From contig JAKDUG010000004.1 of NCBI GenBank assembly GCA_030457805.1, forward strand, positions 1 through 34,992: 34,992 nucleotides of DNA, in the 5' to 3' direction. The stretch is from Psychroflexus sp. (GTDB lineage: Bacteria > Bacteroidota > Bacteroidia > Flavobacteriales > Flavobacteriaceae). The notes below the pieces were generated by a model, which had not been told where the DNA came from, searched no databases, and worked only from the letters and a program-made list of their open reading frames with translations. The position numbers and the translations under genes are program-made. The stretch's first letter is position 1; each line of letters begins with the position of its first letter. Below are positions 1 to 7,245 of this stretch, one piece after another.

Positions 1-22
1 TTCTCAACTTTATAGCATTAAA

Positions 23-30
23 TACATTTG
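23..30 (+). promoter_or_regulatory. Promoter -7 element of the carbonic anhydrase gene
   Basis: TACATTTG is an exact match to the Bacteroidota sigma-A -7 consensus TAnnTTTG. It ends 16 nt before the ATG at 46. The TTG used as start in the ORF track (28-30) lies inside this element, so it cannot be the start if this promoter is real. The -33 element would sit at the window edge and cannot be judged. Confidence 0.6.
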
Positions 31-45
31 GAAAAAAATTCTAAC

Positions 46-672
46 ATGATTAATAAAATAATAACAAAAGAGGAGCTGAGTAAACTCACACCTGAGATGG
101 TTTTGTCAGATTTGATGGAAGGTAATAAGAGATACATCAACGACGGGTCTCACGAGAGAGATTACAATGCTCAGAAAACAATGGCTGTAACCGGTCAAAG
201 TCCTAAAGCGATTGTTTTATCATGTGTGGATAGTCGTGTGCCTGTTGAAACGGTTTTCGATCAAGGTTTAGGAGATGTTTTTGTTGCGCGTGTGGCTGGT
301 AATTTTGCTAATCCAGATATTATAGGGAGCATGGAGTTTGCCTGCGGGATTGCCGAAAGTAAACTTATTTTTGTTTTAGGACATGAATCTTGTGGTGCCA
401 TTTCAGCCGCTTGTGATCATGTGAAATTTGGAAACCTCACAGCAATGCTCGATAATATCCAGCCAGCGATTGATGCTATTGGCGATATCAAAGGCGAGCA
501 ATCTTCAAAAAATAAAGATTATGTGCAGTCAGTAGTGATCAAAAATGTTGAACTCACAATTGATAAAATCAGAAAAAACAGTCCTGTCCTCAAAAAACTT
601 GAAGATTCAGGTGTGATTAAAATCGTCGGGGGTGTTTATTACCTCGAGTCAGGCGAAATCAAATTGATATAG
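46..672 (+). CDS. Beta-class carbonic anhydrase
   Basis: Zinc enzyme that interconverts CO2 and bicarbonate, probably in the cytoplasm because no signal peptide is visible. The family zinc ligands and the catalytic Asp/Arg dyad are present: CVDSR (Cys60, Asp62, Arg64 counted from the ATG at 46) and HESC (His113, Cys116). The motif DQGLGDVFVARVAGN between them is also typical. The length of 208 aa is normal for the class. The ORF track begins at a TTG at 28, but that codon sits inside a TAnnTTTG promoter element, so I take the ATG at 46. It is a single gene convergent with the MATE/hemH pair. The function of the family is well established; the physiological role here (bicarbonate supply for carboxylases, pH) is inference. 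Confidence 0.93.
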   Translation: MINKIITKEELSKLTPEMVLSDLMEGNKRYINDGSHERDYNAQKTMAVTGQSPKAIVLSCVDSRVPVETVFDQGLGDVFVARVAGNFANPDIIGSMEFACGIAESKLIFVLGHESCGAISAACDHVKFGNLTAMLDNIQPAIDAIGDIKGEQSSKNKDYVQSVVIKNVELTIDKIRKNSPVLKKLEDSGVIKIVGGVYYLESGEIKLI

Positions 673-699
673 AATAAGTTGTTTTCAATCTTATTCACG

Positions 700-733
700 A
701 AAAGCACGGCTATTAATTGGCGGGGCTTTTTTT
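700..733. terminator. Possible weak terminator between convergent genes
   Basis: AAAAGC (700-705) can pair with GCTTTT (725-730), which is followed by a T run. The stem is short and imperfect. It spans the stop codon of the minus-strand MATE gene and lies just after the carbonic anhydrase stop, where a terminator would be expected. Confidence 0.35.
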
Positions 734-2074
734 GTTTAAGAGGTTATTCTTGATCTCTCGATTTAGGAAGAAGCCTGTGATTATGGTGGATAAAACATCT
801 GCAAGTGGGAATGAAATCCAAACGCCAAGCTCTCCATAGAAACGTGGAAGTATCAAGATAAGAGGAATAAAACAAAACCCCTGTCGTGTTAAAGTTAGGA
901 AAAAAGCAGGTTTGGCTTTTCCAATCGCTTGAAAATAAGCAGAGCCAATCAGCTGAAGTGCAATGATAGGAATCGCTGCAAATACCCAACGCATCGCAGA
1001 AGGTGTTTTAGAAAGAACTTCGGGATCTTGCGTAAAAGCACTCACGATTTCTGTTGCAAAAAACATGATCAGTCCAAAGACCAATAAAGCCATGATGGCC
1101 GCAAAAAGAATTGCTTTATTAATTGATTCGCGGACGCGTTCGTTCTTTTGGGCCCCATAATTGTAACCAGCGATGGGAAGGAAGCCTTGTGTCACTCCCA
1201 AAACTGGGAAAAGCGCAAACATCAGCATGCGTGAAATAATGGCGTAAACCGTCACAGAACCTTCGCCACCAAGCTTAAAGAGCACATTGTTTAGGATGAG
1301 GTAAATTAAACTGACAACAGCTTGTCTCGCCATTGTGACAAATCCTAAACTCGCAATTTCTCTTAATATCTTAGCATCAAATCCAAGATCTTGAAAGCGG
1401 AGTTTGAGCTCTGATTTGCGCGACATAAAGAAATAGATGATATAGATCAAGGAGAAGACATAGGAGCTTGTTGTTGCCCAGGCAGCTCCCATCATTCCCC
1501 AATCAAAGATGTTGATGAAGACATAATCTAAAATCAGGTTTGCTATTGATGGGATGATCATTGCAATCATCGAAAATTTCGGTTTCCCTTCCGCTCTGAT
1601 GACGGAGTTGCCCATCATTGTTAAAGCTAAAATTGGCACGCCGATCACAACAATTCTATAATAAATCTTAGCGGGTTCAAAGATGTCACCTTTTCCGCCA
1701 AATGCAGGAATAAGCGTATTCATGAAAATCAAGCCCACAGTCATTGCACTCAAAGTGATGAGGAGTGTGATGCTGATTTGATTTCCAAAAGTTTTGAGCG
1801 CCTTCTCTTTCAGATTAGCACCTAAAGCGCGAGAAATGACAGATGCACCACCAATACCGATGGCCATGCCCAGCGCAGCAATAAAAAATGAAATGGGCAA
1901 GACCACGTTTATCGCTGCAATAGCGATAGATCCGATCCAATTTCCAACAAAAATAGTGTCGACCAAAATATTGATAGACATCACTAAAATACCTATTGAT
2001 GCAGGAACGGATTGCCGGATGAGCAGTTGACTAATTGGCGCCGTTCCTAATTCATCGGCATTGATTTTTGCCAT
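713..2074 (-). CDS. MATE family multidrug/toxin efflux transporter
   Basis: Inner-membrane antiporter of the MATE (NorM/DinF-like) type, predicted to export organic compounds using a Na+ or H+ gradient. The 453 residues form about twelve hydrophobic segments in two similar halves. Typical MATE features are the N-terminal VPASIGILVMSINILVDTIF segment and the later GVTQGFLPIAGYNYGAQ segment (about residues 295-311). The ATG lies 3 nt after the hemH stop, so the two genes are almost surely cotranscribed. That link suggests, but does not prove, a substrate connected with porphyrins or iron. The substrate cannot be read from sequence. Confidence 0.9.
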   Translation of the reverse strand: MAKINADELGTAPISQLLIRQSVPASIGILVMSINILVDTIFVGNWIGSIAIAAINVVLPISFFIAALGMAIGIGGASVISRALGANLKEKALKTFGNQISITLLITLSAMTVGLIFMNTLIPAFGGKGDIFEPAKIYYRIVVIGVPILALTMMGNSVIRAEGKPKFSMIAMIIPSIANLILDYVFINIFDWGMMGAAWATTSSYVFSLIYIIYFFMSRKSELKLRFQDLGFDAKILREIASLGFVTMARQAVVSLIYLILNNVLFKLGGEGSVTVYAIISRMLMFALFPVLGVTQGFLPIAGYNYGAQKNERVRESINKAILFAAIMALLVFGLIMFFATEIVSAFTQDPEVLSKTPSAMRWVFAAIPIIALQLIGSAYFQAIGKAKPAFFLTLTRQGFCFIPLILILPRFYGELGVWISFPLADVLSTIITGFFLNREIKNNLLNKKSPAN

Positions 2075-2077
2075 AAT

Positions 2078-3097
2078 TTATTGAGATAAAGCCCATTCAT
2101 CAATCCAGCGGCTGAGTGTTTTAACCCAATCTTCACGATCGTTGATGCACGGTATAAAAGTAAACTCTTCTCCACTATTTTCTTTGAAAATCTCATCGGC
2201 TTCCATAGCGATTTCTTCAAGTGTTTCTAAACAATCCGAAACAAATGCAGGTGTCACCACCGCAAGTTTTTTTGTGCCTTCTTGCGCCAATCGCTCTACT
2301 GTTCTGTCAGTATATGGTTTTAACCATGGGTCGAAACCAAGACGAGATTGAAAGCTTGTGCTGTAAGTGCCTTCTTTGAGTTTGAGTTTTTCTGCTACCA
2401 AACGCGTCGTTTCGAAGCATTGGTGTCTGTAGCAAAACTGATGTGCTCTTGAAGCCGTTTGACAACAACTTCCATCAATCTTACAATGACTATTTGTGAT
2501 ATCGCTTTTGCGGATATGTCGTTCGGGAATACCGTGATAACTAAAGAGCAAGTGATCGTAATCGATTTCTTCAATCTTTTCGATAATGCTTCTCGATAAA
2601 ACAGTGATGTAATCTGGATGGTTATAAAAAGGAGGAACAACGGTATAGTTGATCTTCGGGAAGAATTCATCACGTAATTGCTCTGCCAAAACAATAATTG
2701 TTTCCGTTGTCGCCATCGCGAATTGCGGATACAAAGGCACGAGTAAAACATCAGTCACACCTTGTTCATAAAGCTCTTGAAGTCCATCCTTCATCGAAGG
2801 TTCACCATAGCGCATGGCAAGTGCTATCGGCACGCTGGTCTCTTCGTTAACTTTAGATTGTAAGCGTTCGGAAAGAACGATAAGTGGGGAGCCATCGTCC
2901 CACCAAATTTTTGAGTAAGCTTTTGCGGATTGTTTAGGTCGCGTGTTTAAAATAATGCCTTTGACTAAAATTGCTCGCAACAAGTAAGGTACATCAATCA
3001 CCCGCTCATCCATCAAAAATTCACCGAGATAAGATTTGACATCCTTAGGATCTGTACTCGCTGGAGAACCTAAATTCACAAGTAAAACTCCTTTCAT
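2078..3097 (-). CDS. hemH: Ferrochelatase
   Basis: Inserts ferrous iron into protoporphyrin (or coproporphyrin III in the alternative route) at the end of haem synthesis. Diagnostic motifs are VLLVNLGSP at the N-terminus, SYHGIPERH with the active-site His188, SFQSRLGFDPWLKPYT, and SDCLETLEEI with the conserved acidic Glu291. The 339-aa length is normal. Compared with the E. coli enzyme as I recall it, there is an insert of roughly 20 residues after SYHGIPERH carrying Cys205, Cys211, Cys212, Cys222 and Cys227, which could ligate a [2Fe-2S] cluster as described for some bacterial ferrochelatases. The gene leads a two-gene unit with the MATE exporter and has its own -7 element. The rest of the hem cluster is on the opposite strand beyond an AraC-type regulator. 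Confidence 0.96.
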   Translation of the reverse strand: MKGVLLVNLGSPASTDPKDVKSYLGEFLMDERVIDVPYLLRAILVKGIILNTRPKQSAKAYSKIWWDDGSPLIVLSERLQSKVNEETSVPIALAMRYGEPSMKDGLQELYEQGVTDVLLVPLYPQFAMATTETIIVLAEQLRDEFFPKINYTVVPPFYNHPDYITVLSRSIIEKIEEIDYDHLLFSYHGIPERHIRKSDITNSHCKIDGSCCQTASRAHQFCYRHQCFETTRLVAEKLKLKEGTYSTSFQSRLGFDPWLKPYTDRTVERLAQEGTKKLAVVTPAFVSDCLETLEEIAMEADEIFKENSGEEFTFIPCINDREDWVKTLSRWIDEWALSQ

Positions 3098-3111
3098 TTT
3101 TCAATTTTTTA

Positions 3112-3119
3112 CAAACATA
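3112..3119 (-). promoter_or_regulatory. Promoter -7 element of hemH
   Basis: On the minus strand this reads TATGTTTG, an exact TAnnTTTG match, 15 nt before the hemH ATG. It implies a very short leader. No clear -33 element was identified. Confidence 0.5.
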
Positions 3120-3205
3120 ACGGAATTAAAATGAAGTTCTTTTTTAAAAACTTATATTTTTATCTTAACAAAAATATGATGGTGTTAATTTGTGTAAGCG
3201 ACCTC

Positions 3206-3221
3206 TTTTTAGTTCTAAAAA
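3206..3221. repeat. 16-bp perfect palindrome between hemH and the AraC gene
   Basis: TTTTTAGTTCTAAAAA is fully self-complementary. Read on the minus strand it contains TTTAGAA, the heptamer found three times in the AraC-hemA gap. There is no T tract after it in either direction, so it does not look like a terminator. It may be an operator or chance in AT-rich DNA. Confidence 0.3.
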
Positions 3222-3263
3222 CACCTGTTTTCATAATATGGTTAAAGTGTCTGAAGTTTATAA

Positions 3264-4154
3264 CTACATCAAGTTTCCAACATATTTTTTTGGCGTGGTA
3301 CCAAATTTCTTTTTAAAAGCTGTGATGAAATGACTCGCCGTGGAGTAGCCAATTGCCAAGCCGACTTCATTGACATTGTGCTGACCGTCCTCCAGAAGCT
3401 TACGTGCATATTCCAGTTTATAATTAAGGAGAAAGGAGTAAGCTGTATCACCATAAATTTCTTTAAAGCCTTCTTTCAATTTCTTTAGGCTCAAGCCCAC
3501 TTCTTCGGCAAGGTCTTTTAATTTTGGTGGTTCTATCATCCGGTGGATGATAATTTCTTTGGCTAGTTTTATTTTCTTGACATTGTCTTCATCATCAAGA
3601 AATGGACATTGCTCAATATCAACTTCCTCGGGCCTGTTGAAATACAAGCCGATCAATTCGTAAACTTTTCCTTTTAAATAGATATTTTTGATAGACGGAT
3701 GCAAGTTGAAATTTAATAATTGCGTTAAGACCACAGCCATGGCCGGAGATAATTGCCCTTCCGTATAGTATTTTTTATCGCGATTATCCTCAGTGAGGAA
3801 ATCGATATAATTTGCTTCAGCTGAAAATAAACCGTGTAATTTTTTAATAGAAAATAAAATCGAAACACCCCATGATTTCGGGTTGATGTCGATATTGATC
3901 GGAAGTTCACGCTGTGGATTGTAAAGCAGCAGGGATTTATCTTCTTCGATATTTAAGCCGTATTGTCCTTGGTTAAAATTAAACTTGATGGCTCCTTTTA
4001 AACAAAAGTGAAACTGAATATAATCAGCGCTTAAATTCCGTTTTATATGGGCTGAATCTTCGTTGTCATTCTGAATGTTGATTATGTAAATACCATTTTC
4101 GAGTTCATAAAAATGAGCTGAACTTTTAGCGTTGTTTTTTAGAGTCGTCGACAT
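3264..4154 (-). CDS. AraC/XylS family transcriptional regulator
   Basis: DNA-binding regulator of 296 aa. The C-terminal AraC domain has two helix-turn-helix units: roughly residues 211-259 (KDLAEEVGLSLKKLKEGFKE) and 260-296 (NEVGLAIGYSTASHFITAFK, then KKFGTTPKKY), which match the family signature well. The N-terminal 200 residues are a divergent effector/dimerisation domain without a motif I can name; the overall organisation resembles PchR-type regulators of iron-siderophore genes. It is divergently transcribed from hemA across 197 bp, with hemH behind it, so control of haem or iron genes is a reasonable inference. The stretch before its ATG holds a palindrome and repeated TTTAGAA heptamers that may be binding sites. 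The effector is unknown. Confidence 0.9.
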   Translation of the reverse strand: MSTTLKNNAKSSAHFYELENGIYIINIQNDNEDSAHIKRNLSADYIQFHFCLKGAIKFNFNQGQYGLNIEEDKSLLLYNPQRELPINIDINPKSWGVSILFSIKKLHGLFSAEANYIDFLTEDNRDKKYYTEGQLSPAMAVVLTQLLNFNLHPSIKNIYLKGKVYELIGLYFNRPEEVDIEQCPFLDDEDNVKKIKLAKEIIIHRMIEPPKLKDLAEEVGLSLKKLKEGFKEIYGDTAYSFLLNYKLEYARKLLEDGQHNVNEVGLAIGYSTASHFITAFKKKFGTTPKKYVGNLM

Positions 4155-4171
4155 AGGAATTAAATTTTTTA

Positions 4172-4193
4172 TTTAGAATGATTCTATTTAGAA
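4172..4193. promoter_or_regulatory. Candidate operator in the AraC-hemA divergent region
   Basis: TAGAATGATTCTA (4174-4186) is a perfect 13-bp palindrome centred on one base. TTTAGAA occurs at 4172-4178 and again at 4187-4193 as a direct repeat with 15-bp periodicity, 18 to 40 nt upstream of the AraC ATG. AraC-type proteins usually bind direct repeats. A third TTTAGAA lies at 4302-4308, just upstream of the hemA -7 element. Function is inferred from position only. Confidence 0.35.
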
Positions 4194-4320
4194 ACCCTGT
4201 AAAGCATGAGTTACCATGCGAAAGTAGGTCTATAAGCTGATATAAATCATTTTTTAGTCAAAAAGACTTTAAACGACAAAAAATGAACTTTTAGCGTTAT
4301 TTTTAGAAATACTTCTGTTC

Positions 4321-4328
4321 TATTTTTG
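4321..4328 (+). promoter_or_regulatory. Promoter -7 element of the hemACDE unit
   Basis: TATTTTTG is an exact TAnnTTTG match ending 24 nt before the hemA ATG. This is the commonest spacing among the promoters in this window. Confidence 0.6.
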
Positions 4329-4351
4329 TTGGAAACTTTCTGAAAACATAA

Positions 4352-5614
4352 ATGTACAAATATAACGTATCAAAATACCAAACTTTCTTTGTTGTTGGCT
4401 TGAGTTATCAAAAAGCTGATGCAGTCACAAGAGGGAAATTCAGTTTAGGTATTGAGCAGCGTCGATCTATTTTGGAAAAAGCTGAAAGTATTGGTTTGGA
4501 TGCCATCACAGTGACATCCACTTGCAACCGAACCGAGATTTACGCTTTTGCAGATGATTCAGCTACACTCATTAATTTGTTGTGTGAATTTAGTATTGGT
4601 GACCAAGATTTGTTTCGAAAAGTCGGCTATGTCCGAGAAAATGAAGCAGCAATTTCGCACATGTTTCGTGTTGGCTGTGGCTTAGATAGCCAGATTTTGG
4701 GTGATTTTGAAATCATCAGTCAAATTAAATCTGCTTTTAGCGTTTCAAAAAAACGCAATCTGATCAATCCTTTCTTAGAGAGATTGGTTAATTCCGTGAT
4801 TCGTGCGAGCAGACGTATTAAGAACGAGACAGAAATGTCTTCGGGCGTGACTTCAGTTTCATTTGCATCGGTTCAGTACATTTTAGACCATATTGAAAAT
4901 GTCTCTGAAAAAAATATTTTACTTTTCGGAACCGGCAAAATCGGAAGGAATACATGTGAGAATCTTGTGAAGCACACGAGTAATAAGCATATCACACTCA
5001 TTAACAGAACGAAAGATAAGGCTGAAGAAATTGCAGGAAAATTTAATCTGACGGTTAAAGATTATTCAGAGCTTCAGGCTGAAATTCGTCAAACAGATAT
5101 TATGATCGTTGCCACTGGCGCGCAGCAACCAACAATTACAGAAGAAATTATTTTTCCTAAAAAGCCATTGTTGATTTTAGATTTGTCTATTCCTAAGAAT
5201 GTTTCTGAAGGTGTTGTGAAACTGGATGATGTGACGCTATTGCATTTAGATTATTTGTCACAAATGACAGATCAAACGCTGTCAAAACGCAAGAAATATA
5301 TCCCTGATGCTGAGCTTATTATTGAAGAAGAAGAAGCTGAATTTTATGAATGGTTAGATACGCGAAAATTTGCACCAACCATCAAAGCGCTCAAGGATAA
5401 ATTCAAAGATTTTCAAGCTGAGGAACTCGATTACCAAAGCAAAAAAGTGAAAAATTTTGACAAGGAGCAAGCCGAGTTTTTTAGTGACCGTTTGATTCAT
5501 AAGATCACAAGAAGTTTTGCAAGTCACTTGAGAGCCGCAAATGGCTCAACTGAAGAAAGTGTGGCGCTTCTTCAAAAAGTTTTTGAGCTTGAGGCACAAA
5601 AAAAATCTGAGTAA
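4352..5614 (+). CDS. hemA: Glutamyl-tRNA reductase
   Basis: Reduces glutamyl-tRNA(Glu) with NADPH to glutamate-1-semialdehyde, the first committed step of the C5 route to tetrapyrroles. The catalytic Cys58 lies in TSTCNRTEIYAF. The NADPH-binding domain begins at LLFGTGKIGRNTCENL (about residues 190-205), and GVTSVSFASVQYI (about 165-177) is also a family motif. The 420-aa length with a C-terminal helical dimerisation region (FAPTIKALKDKFKDF onward) is complete. It leads a plus-strand unit with hemC, hemD and hemE and lies divergent to the AraC-type regulator. Glu-tRNA reductase is often a controlled step, so regulation through the 197-bp upstream gap is plausible. Confidence 0.96.
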   Translation: MYKYNVSKYQTFFVVGLSYQKADAVTRGKFSLGIEQRRSILEKAESIGLDAITVTSTCNRTEIYAFADDSATLINLLCEFSIGDQDLFRKVGYVRENEAAISHMFRVGCGLDSQILGDFEIISQIKSAFSVSKKRNLINPFLERLVNSVIRASRRIKNETEMSSGVTSVSFASVQYILDHIENVSEKNILLFGTGKIGRNTCENLVKHTSNKHITLINRTKDKAEEIAGKFNLTVKDYSELQAEIRQTDIMIVATGAQQPTITEEIIFPKKPLLILDLSIPKNVSEGVVKLDDVTLLHLDYLSQMTDQTLSKRKKYIPDAELIIEEEEAEFYEWLDTRKFAPTIKALKDKFKDFQAEELDYQSKKVKNFDKEQAEFFSDRLIHKITRSFASHLRAANGSTEESVALLQKVFELEAQKKSE

Positions 5615-5645
5615 ATCAATTTCTTTTTATAAAAAAACAAGTCGA

Positions 5646-6566
5646 TTGGAAGCTAAACAAACGATTAAAATAGGGACGCGCGATAGCGAACTTGCTCTTT
5701 GGCAAGCCAAAAAAGTCCAAACTCTTTTAGAAAAACAAGGTTACAAAACCGAGCTTAAACCCGTAAAATCTCAAGGCGATCTCAATCTGAAACAGCCTTT
5801 ATACGAGATGGGAATTACAGGGATTTTCACAAAAACGCTTGACATTGCTTTGATTAATGGTGACATTGATATTGCTGTGCACTCTATGAAAGATGTGCCA
5901 ACGGCTTTGCCCAAGGGTGTTGTGAAAGCAGCTGTATTACCACGTGCCAATCATAAAGATATTTTGGTGCACAAAGATTTGGTTTTTCTAAAGCAAGCTG
6001 AAGGCACGATTGCTACGGGAAGTTTAAGGCGAAAAGCACAATGGCTTAACCAACATCCAAAACATCATGTTGAGAATCTAAGAGGAAACGTCATCACGCG
6101 TTTACAAAAGCTAAAAGATTCTGATTGGAATGCCGCAATTTTTGCAGCTGCAGGTCTTGAGCGCATTGAACTTACACCAGAAAATCACACAGAATTAGAC
6201 TGGATGATTTCAGCGCCAGCACAAGGTGCGATTATGACCGTTTGTATGGATATAAACAAACACAGTTTTGATGCCTTGCAAGCTTTAAATCACAAAGAAA
6301 CGGATTTAGCTGTAACGATAGAACGCGATTTTTTACGACGATTGGAGGGAGGATGTACTGCGCCAATTGGTGCGTTTGCAGAAATTAGAGCGCAAAAACT
6401 TCATTTTCAAGGCGCTTTATTTAGTTTAGATGGGAAGCAGAAATACGATATTTCAAAAACGGTTGATGTTGCCAATGCTGAGAACTTAGGAATTGAAGCT
6501 GCAGATGAACTTTTGGAGAATGATGCCGCCAAAAAATTAATGAAGGAATTAAGAGAAGTGTTGTAA
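5646..6566 (+). CDS. hemC: Porphobilinogen deaminase (hydroxymethylbilane synthase)
   Basis: Joins four porphobilinogens into hydroxymethylbilane. Motifs: IGTRDSELALWQAKKVQ at the N-terminus, HSMKDVPT with the catalytic Asp, ATGSLRRKAQW, and GGCTAPIGAFA with the Cys that carries the dipyrromethane cofactor. The ORF track starts at 5541, which overlaps hemA by 74 nt and adds about 35 residues rich in Lys and Phe that mirror the hemA 3' end in another frame. I prefer the TTG at 5646, which gives 306 aa (the usual length) and starts only ten residues before the conserved IGTRDS. With that start the cofactor Cys is Cys237 and the catalytic Asp is Asp83. There is no in-frame ATG between these positions. 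The start is the only doubtful part. Confidence 0.92.
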   Translation: MEAKQTIKIGTRDSELALWQAKKVQTLLEKQGYKTELKPVKSQGDLNLKQPLYEMGITGIFTKTLDIALINGDIDIAVHSMKDVPTALPKGVVKAAVLPRANHKDILVHKDLVFLKQAEGTIATGSLRRKAQWLNQHPKHHVENLRGNVITRLQKLKDSDWNAAIFAAAGLERIELTPENHTELDWMISAPAQGAIMTVCMDINKHSFDALQALNHKETDLAVTIERDFLRRLEGGCTAPIGAFAEIRAQKLHFQGALFSLDGKQKYDISKTVDVANAENLGIEAADELLENDAAKKLMKELREVL

Positions 6567-7217
6567 ATGGCTAGAATCCTTTCTACAAAATCGTTGACTG
6601 AATCACAACAGCAGCTTTTGCTAAACACAGACCATTCTCTGGTGCATTACGATGCGATCCAGATCAGTGAATTGTCTTCGAATTTTCCGCAGAAACCGTT
6701 GACAAATGCAATTGTCACAAGTCAAAATACCGCACGTATTATAATTGCACAGGCTTTTAAAATTGATCAGCTATTTTGTGTTGGAGAAAAAACGGCTAGC
6801 TTATTGTCAAGTCACGGTTATCAAGTGGTTTTAATTTGTGAATACGCAGCACAGTTGGCAAAATTGATCACTCAGAATTATGCATCAGATACATTTTCTT
6901 TATTGTGTAGTCAGCAGCGTTTGGATACAATACCTCACAGGTTTGTTGCAGAAAATATGTCTTTAACGGAATACCATTTATACGAAACATCAAGTCGTCA
7001 TCAGCATTTTCAAAATGATTTTGATGTCGTTTTGTTTTATAGCCCGAGTGGTATTCATTCATTTTTTGAAGCCAATTCAGAAATGACTTCAATTCAGGCT
7101 GTTTGTATTGGCACAACAACGGCTGAGGTGGCTAAGAGATATGTGAAAAATGTCACTTACTCGACGAAGACAAGCGTAGAAAGTGTGATAGTGAAAGCAG
7201 TACAATTACTGCGATAA
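6567..7217 (+). CDS. hemD: Uroporphyrinogen-III synthase
   Basis: Closes and inverts ring D of hydroxymethylbilane to give uroporphyrinogen III. This is a fast-diverging family, so the call rests on three points. The ATG follows the hemC stop with no gap and hemE comes next. The 216-aa length suits the bilobed family. The late motifs [14 protein letters not shown] (about residues 155-168) and [13 protein letters not shown] (about 179-191) match the family pattern in which Ser/Thr-rich loops bind the substrate. It is probably translationally coupled to hemC. Confidence 0.88.
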   Translation: MARILSTKSLTESQQQLLLNTDHSLVHYDAIQISELSSNFPQKPLTNAIVTSQNTARIIIAQAFKIDQLFCVGEKTASLLSSHGYQVVLICEYAAQLAKLITQNYASDTFSLLCSQQRLDTIPHRFVAENMSLTEYHLYETSSRHQHFQNDFDVVLFYSPSGIHSFFEANSEMTSIQAVCIGTTTAEVAKRYVKNVTYSTKTSVESVIVKAVQLLR

Positions 7218-7245
7218 GAATAGATTTATTAAAGAGATTAATAAG

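Noticed and set aside
28-45. TTG start of the carbonic anhydrase ORF
   Set aside because: It lies within a consensus -7 promoter element and adds no conserved residues.
744-989. 81-aa minus-strand ORF
   Set aside because: Frame shadow of the MATE gene; its residues track the coding bases of that gene one frame over.
3131-3316. 61-aa plus-strand ORF between hemH and the AraC-type gene
   Set aside because: Hydrophobic, low-complexity AT-rich translation that runs into the 3' end of the AraC gene on the other strand; no motif and no plausible promoter.
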